From: Bartonella alsatica | GTDB taxonomy: Bacteria; Pseudomonadota; Alphaproteobacteria; Rhizobiales; Rhizobiaceae | Assembly (NCBI RefSeq): GCF_013388295.1 | Contig: NZ_CP058235.1 | Coordinates: 1-64,000 of the forward strand | DNA: 64,000 nucleotides | Direction of reading: 5' to 3' | Part shown: piece after piece, positions 59,809 to 64,000 of the stretch | How the letters are laid out: the number at the start of each line of letters is the position of its first letter | Position numbering within the stretch: the first letter of the stretch is position 1 | Program-made: the position numbers and the translations under genes | Notes under the pieces: model-generated | Seen by the model: only the letters and a program-made list of their open reading frames with translations | The model's database searches: none | Told to the model about the DNA's origin: nothing

Positions 59809-61384
59809 AATTATTTAGTCTCATCTCGTACTATTTTTATAACCGTATTATTTTGAAAGACATTAAATTATTTTAAAAAATGGTTATTGGTATTATTTGT
59901 TAAGTTATCTACAAAATAACCACATAATTTTAGAGAAGTGAAATTATTTACTGCTTATGTACTCCTTTCCGTTGAGTACTTTGAATATTAAAATAAAGGA
60001 AAGAGGCATGTTATGGAAGAAATTACCATGAAAACCTTCTTTCCTTGTTGTTTCAATATTAGATTCAAATTCAAAAACTGTATTTTGAATGTCTTCACTT
60101 CTTTTTGTAAACAAAGTGAAAACATTCTTTATTATTCGCTTAAGACAATATTTGTTGAAAATTATGTGTAAAGAGACATCAATTTATATTATTTTTGTAT
60201 TATTTACTGTACGCCCATTAAGCAGTTGGCAATAAAAGTGGCATGTCAAACACTTTTGTTTAATTGTATAAGATACAAAAACATTTATTGGCATTTATAC
60301 CGCATTACTTGATTTATAAGAGTTATATCTAAGAGATATATAACGTTATGCAACAGAATTACAGGGTAAAAAATAGTATTTATATGCAAAAGACTTAGCA
60401 AGTGTTATTTAGGATGATGTTATTTTATAATATAGATTTAACCTGTTTTGAATAGTTGAAGTAAAAAAATCATCATATAAAATTATAAAGAAGCATAGCT
60501 TATTCTACAAATGGTATAATCTTTATAGTAATTGTATTATAGAAGATAGAATATTACTATATATTTTATTTGACTAAAAGTTGTTTTTAATGTGCTTTAG
60601 AGATTTTTTACAAGATGCATAATTATTTAGGTTAAAAGGCTCTCTTGATACTCAGTAGGCAAAAAACATCTATACAGATTTTATGTTGATATAATATAAA
60701 CACTTTTTTCGTTCGTTGAAGTTATGTGTCATGCTTTTTAAATATTACTCTCCATATCTAATATCTCACTGGCCGATTTATATCTTCTTTAGGCTTTATT
60801 ACATACTATACGCTTATACTAAAAAGGTATATCCTAGTTTATATTTTTAAAACGAGCAATCTCACTACATACTCTCATTTCTTTTTTATGAATAATTTGC
60901 TCTTTTGGCAAAAACCATTTAAAGAATATAGAAACTTTTCTGCATACTCGAACATTAAATTATTAAAATTTGTTTCAAGTTTTGTTATATTATACAAAAT
61001 AATTATATTCACAAAAACAGAAACTATATTTAAAAATATAAAAGTTTATATGATTATTTAATAATTTCGTTAATTATATTTAAAATCAATTATTAAATTA
61101 TTTTATATATATTTTTATTTATTTAAAATTTAAATTATAATATAATTTTATTATCTTTAATGCGAATTTTATATTTAAAGATATAAAAACATTCTTTAAA
61201 TAACTTATCTGAAAAATGATATATAAAAAGTACAGGGTTATTTTTACTGTTTATAAATTATAAGAAAAATTTATTTACCTGATTGATTTCAATTTTTCTC
61301 AAAGAGTAGTTATAGCTTTTTTGTTTTATAAATAAGGCCAATGATGCTAAATATTATAATTTTAAGTGAACAAGAAAGAAGTTT
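59809..61384. other. 1.6-kb AT-rich stretch with almost no coding content
   Basis: Between tRNA-Arg and hutH I can support no full gene. Only two weak candidates are visible: a 52-codon plus-strand frame at 60013-60171 (listed separately), and a minus-strand frame open from about 60187 to 59944 whose translation (for example RKEGFHGNFFHNMPLSFILI) looks protein-like but has no ATG near its start. From about 60950 the sequence becomes extremely AT-rich. A promoter for hutH is expected just before 61385. Confidence 0.6.
60013..60171 (+). CDS. Possible 52-residue cysteine-containing protein
   Basis: The ATG has GGAAAGAGG 5 bases upstream, unusually good for this AT-rich gap. The peptide is basic, with cysteines at residues 12, 13, 23 and 32, and no signal peptide or recognisable domain. 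An open frame of similar length runs on the opposite strand across the same bases, so either, or neither, may be real. Confidence 0.25.
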   Translation: MEEITMKTFFPCCFNIRFKFKNCILNVFTSFCKQSENILYYSLKTIFVENYV

Positions 61385-62923
61385 ATGACTATTATACTAA
61401 AACCGGGTGAGGCAACGCTTAGCGAACTTGAAGCTGTTTATTTTAGTGGTGAAGTAAGCAAACTTCATCATGATACGCATCTAGCTATCAGAAAAGGAGC
61501 AGAACATATTGCTAAAATTTCTGCTGGAAGTGAGCCAGTTTATGGCATCAATACTGGTTTTGGTAAATTAGCTTCGATTAAAATTGATGCAAACGATGTA
61601 GCTATTTTACAAAGAAATCTTATTTTGTCACATTGTTGTGGCGTAGGAGAACCTTTAGCTGAAAATATTGTGCGTTTGATAATGACTTTAAAGCTTCTTT
61701 CTTTAGGGAGAGGAGCCTCAGGTGTTCGTTTAGAGTTGGTACATTTATTAGAGAATATGCTCGCAAAAGGTGTTATTCCTGTTATTCCTGAGAAAGGATC
61801 TGTTGGTGCATCAGGTGATCTTGCTCCACTTGCTCATATGGCTGCTGTTATGATGGGAGAGGGAGAAGCATTTTTTCAAAAATTTCGTATGAGTGGAGCA
61901 GCTGCTTTAGAGAAAGCGGGACTATCTCCTATTATTTTAGAAGCAAAAGAAGGTTTGGCTCTTATTAATGGTACCCAAACATCAACAGCACTTGCTCTTG
62001 TAGGTCTTTTCAATAGTTATCGGGCATTATGTGGTGGGCTTCTTGCAGGAGCACTGACAACAGATGCTATTATGGGATCAACGGCACCATTTCATCCTGA
62101 TATCCATATTTTACGAGGCCATTATGGACAAATTGCTGTATCACAAACATTAGAAAAACTTTTAAATGATTCAGGAATTAGAGCTGCACATTTGCGTAGT
62201 GATGATCGTGTACAAGATCCTTACTGTATACGTTGCCAACCACAAGTTATGGGTGCGTGTTTTGATATTCTTATCGCAGCTGCAAAAACACTCACTATTG
62301 AAGCGAATGCAGTTACAGATAATCCATTGATTTTAAACAGTGGTGAGGTTGTATCAGGTGGAAATTTTCATGCTGAACCTGTAGCATTTGCTGCTGATCA
62401 GATAGCTCTTGCTTTATGTGAAATAGGTTCCATTTCTCAAAGACGTATTGCTCTTATGGTTGATCCAGCTGTTTCTTATGGTCTTCCAGCTTTTTTAGCA
62501 CAAAATGCTGGTCTTAATTCAGGTTTTATGATTGCTGAAGTAACTGCAGCTGCTTTAATGTCTGAAAATAAACAAATGGCACATCCTGCTTCCGTTGATT
62601 CAACACCAACGTCAGCAAATCAAGAAGATCATGTTTCCATGGCGTGCCACGGTGCTCGTCGATTACTGACAATGAGTGAAAACCTTTTTACTATTATTGG
62701 TATTGAAACGCTTGTTGCAGCACAAGGAGTTGAATATCGTGCACCTTTAAAAACAAGCTTCTATTTACAAACTGTTATAGAGAAACTACGTAAAAATATT
62801 GATTCTCTTAAGAAAGATCGCTATATGGCTCCAGATCTTCAGAAGGTGCATATGCTTGTGCGTGAAGGGCACTTATTATCCATTTTACCAAAAACGATTT
62901 TTCCTCCATTAACTCCCCAATAA
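61385..62923 (+). CDS. hutH: Histidine ammonia-lyase
   Basis: Converts histidine to trans-urocanate and ammonia, the first step of histidine use. The self-made MIO cofactor triad is A142-S143-G144 in [14 protein letters not shown], and the family segments [31 protein letters not shown] and [17 protein letters not shown] are present. The 512-residue length is normal and the frame is intact. No other hut genes (hutU, hutI, hutG, hutC) are within the window: the region upstream is a 1.6-kb gene-poor stretch and downstream is an unrelated small gene. AGAAAGAAG lies about 5 bases before the ATG. Confidence 0.95.
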   Translation: MTIILKPGEATLSELEAVYFSGEVSKLHHDTHLAIRKGAEHIAKISAGSEPVYGINTGFGKLASIKIDANDVAILQRNLILSHCCGVGEPLAENIVRLIMTLKLLSLGRGASGVRLELVHLLENMLAKGVIPVIPEKGSVGASGDLAPLAHMAAVMMGEGEAFFQKFRMSGAAALEKAGLSPIILEAKEGLALINGTQTSTALALVGLFNSYRALCGGLLAGALTTDAIMGSTAPFHPDIHILRGHYGQIAVSQTLEKLLNDSGIRAAHLRSDDRVQDPYCIRCQPQVMGACFDILIAAAKTLTIEANAVTDNPLILNSGEVVSGGNFHAEPVAFAADQIALALCEIGSISQRRIALMVDPAVSYGLPAFLAQNAGLNSGFMIAEVTAAALMSENKQMAHPASVDSTPTSANQEDHVSMACHGARRLLTMSENLFTIIGIETLVAAQGVEYRAPLKTSFYLQTVIEKLRKNIDSLKKDRYMAPDLQKVHMLVREGHLLSILPKTIFPPLTPQ

Positions 62924-63324
62924 TATTTATTTTAAAATTAATGAATAAGGAAAAACATTTAATTCATGGATTTGCTTATATATTATTTGCGATATTGATA
63001 ATATCTTGAATAATTAAATGAATATGTACTCATTTATTTTCTGCTATATGTTGGGTATTTATGCCCATTTACTTTCCTGATATTATGTTTATAGTAGTGT
63101 AACTTTTCAGAACAAATTTATAAAAGCTAATATTTTGGAGATTGTTCTTTTAATATTTTTTATTGCTATTTCTATCTTAAAATATAGAAAATTATAAATT
63201 ATTAGTTTATAATTTTTATTATTATAAAAGTATATTATGTGTATTCTATAATTCAAATGTAATAATTTTGTTATCTATTCTTCTTTTTTTAGATACTTTA
63301 TGAGTCGTAACAAAGGAGAAATAA

Positions 63325-63687
63325 TTGATTTTACATAATATATTACGTATTTTAATGACAGTTATTTTTTGTTTGTCACAAATTATAGAAGTTAATGCAA
63401 ATCTTTTGAGATGTAGATCACAAGAGAGGGAAAGTATTACCACGATTGCACAAAAAAAAGATATTTTTATTCAGACAAATAATATAGTGTTCTTTAATGT
63501 TTCAGGTCAAAGTGCTAGAGAAAATAGTAAAGCTATTATCAGAGCAATGGTTGAAAAAATTGTTTTTACCGGGATAGCCCTTTTCCTTGAAAAACTTATG
63601 TTTAAAACGGTTGGAATTTTTAAGAGATGGGCAGGGGCTGCACTTTCTCAAGCCTTTGAAGATTGGCGAAAGTTATTTTATTACTGA
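63325..63687 (+). CDS. Small exported protein of unknown function
   Basis: I do not recognise this 120-residue protein. Residues 1-25 form a credible signal peptide (HNILRILMTVIFCLSQIIEVNA). The mature part begins NLLRCRSQERES, has a central KKDIFIQTNNIVFFNVSGQ stretch, and ends in a helical, partly amphipathic region (VEKIVFTGIALFLEKLMFKTVG). It contains only one cysteine after the signal. AAAGGAG lies 7 bases before a TTG, so TTG at 63325 is chosen; the next ATG, at 63355, would cut off the signal. A terminator follows at 63723. It may be specific to this lineage. Confidence 0.65.
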   Translation: MILHNILRILMTVIFCLSQIIEVNANLLRCRSQERESITTIAQKKDIFIQTNNIVFFNVSGQSARENSKAIIRAMVEKIVFTGIALFLEKLMFKTVGIFKRWAGAALSQAFEDWRKLFYY

Positions 63688-63722
63688 TCAAGCTATGTGT
63701 TTGTATCAAAAGTTGTTTTATA

Positions 63723-63744
63723 CGTTATCGTATAACGATTTTTT
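63723..63744 (+). terminator. Rho-independent terminator after the small exported protein
   Basis: CGTTAT pairs with ATAACG around a 3-base loop and six Ts follow one base later. It stands 36 bases after the stop. The last 250 bases of the window contain nothing else that I can support. Confidence 0.6.
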
Positions 63745-64000
63745 ATTGTTATGAGCTAAAAAGTAAGGGAAAGTTTGCTTAAAGTTTAACGTATTCTTCT
63801 TCAACTAGCTCGGTACAAATTTTAAACTTCTATTCAGTACACTGAAAAAAAAGCGCAAAAATTCATCTTGCATTATATCTAAATAATTTTTTATAAAAAA
63901 TAGACAATACGAAATGAATTAATGACAATTATAAAAAATCGCATTACCCCTTTATCAAAGAAAATGACAAAAATATGAACTATGAAGAAGTTAAATAACT

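Noticed and set aside
60888..61061. 57-codon plus-strand frame in the AT-rich gap
   Set aside because: No ribosome binding site, and its composition matches the surrounding AT-rich DNA.
1..64000. CRISPR arrays, insertion sequences or prophage genes
   Set aside because: No regularly spaced repeats, transposase or integrase motifs, or phage structural genes were seen.

Overview
The window is chromosomal DNA from an alphaproteobacterium of the order Rhizobiales, most likely a Bartonella species. The evidence is the strong AT bias, gene blocks in typical Rhizobiales order (glyA-nrdR-ribD-ribE-ribH-nusB, plsX-fabH-ihfA-merR, rpsB-tsf-pyrH-frr-cdsA-rseP-bamA-lpxD-fabZ-lpxA-lpxI-lpxB), an EipB-like (DUF1849) protein, two glutamyl-tRNA synthetases, and a gltA gene whose sequence at the two usual Bartonella genotyping primer sites differs from my memory of the primers by about one base each. 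The species cannot be fixed from this alone. I see no prophage, insertion sequence, CRISPR array or secretion-system locus. This is mostly housekeeping DNA with signs of genome reduction.

Layout. 1-4.5 kb: serine/glycine C1 metabolism, the NrdR repressor, riboflavin synthesis and nusB. 4.5-9.2 kb: BamE (minus), then YceD, plsX, fabH, ihfA and a MerR-type regulator. 9.2-12.1 kb (minus): thrS, yidD and a NifU/IscU-like protein. 12.2-20.4 kb: folE, tRNA-Leu(GAG), a lipoprotein hydrolase, a coiled-coil protein of unknown function, a nitroreductase, L-serine dehydratase, and a minus-strand D,D-carboxypeptidase with a SPOR domain. 20.6-25.3 kb: a broken clpS followed by intact clpA, then HIT, RidA and EipB genes. 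25.4-38.6 kb: the large translation, envelope and lipid A block. 38.6-43.1 kb (minus): a polar amino acid ABC importer with a tandemly duplicated binding-protein gene. 43.7-50.9 kb: gltA, gltX1, comEC, rpiA and a DUF2059 protein. 51-59.5 kb: glutathione reductase, class II DAHP synthase, nadE, gltX2, a DEAD-box helicase and nadK. 59.7-64 kb: tRNA-Arg(CCG), a 1.6-kb gene-poor AT-rich stretch, an isolated hutH and a small exported protein.

The genes serve a few linked jobs. Outer-membrane building is the strongest theme: BamA, BamE, RseP, EipB, YidD, LpxD/A/I/B with FabZ, PlsX/FabH and CdsA for lipids, and the D,D-carboxypeptidase for peptidoglycan. Translation is served by rpsB, tsf, frr, thrS, two gltX genes and two tRNAs. 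Cofactor synthesis is served by rib genes, folE, nadE and nadK.

The most notable points are: a clpS pseudogene with two lesions upstream of intact clpA; a recent ~1.07-kb tandem duplication of an amino acid binding-protein gene whose protein differences cluster in one short segment; the absence of uppS and dxr from their usual places, with about 0.7 kb of non-coding DNA after frr; several structured leader or intergenic hairpins; and a few unexplained small genes with good ribosome binding sites. I found no clearly novel multi-gene system.
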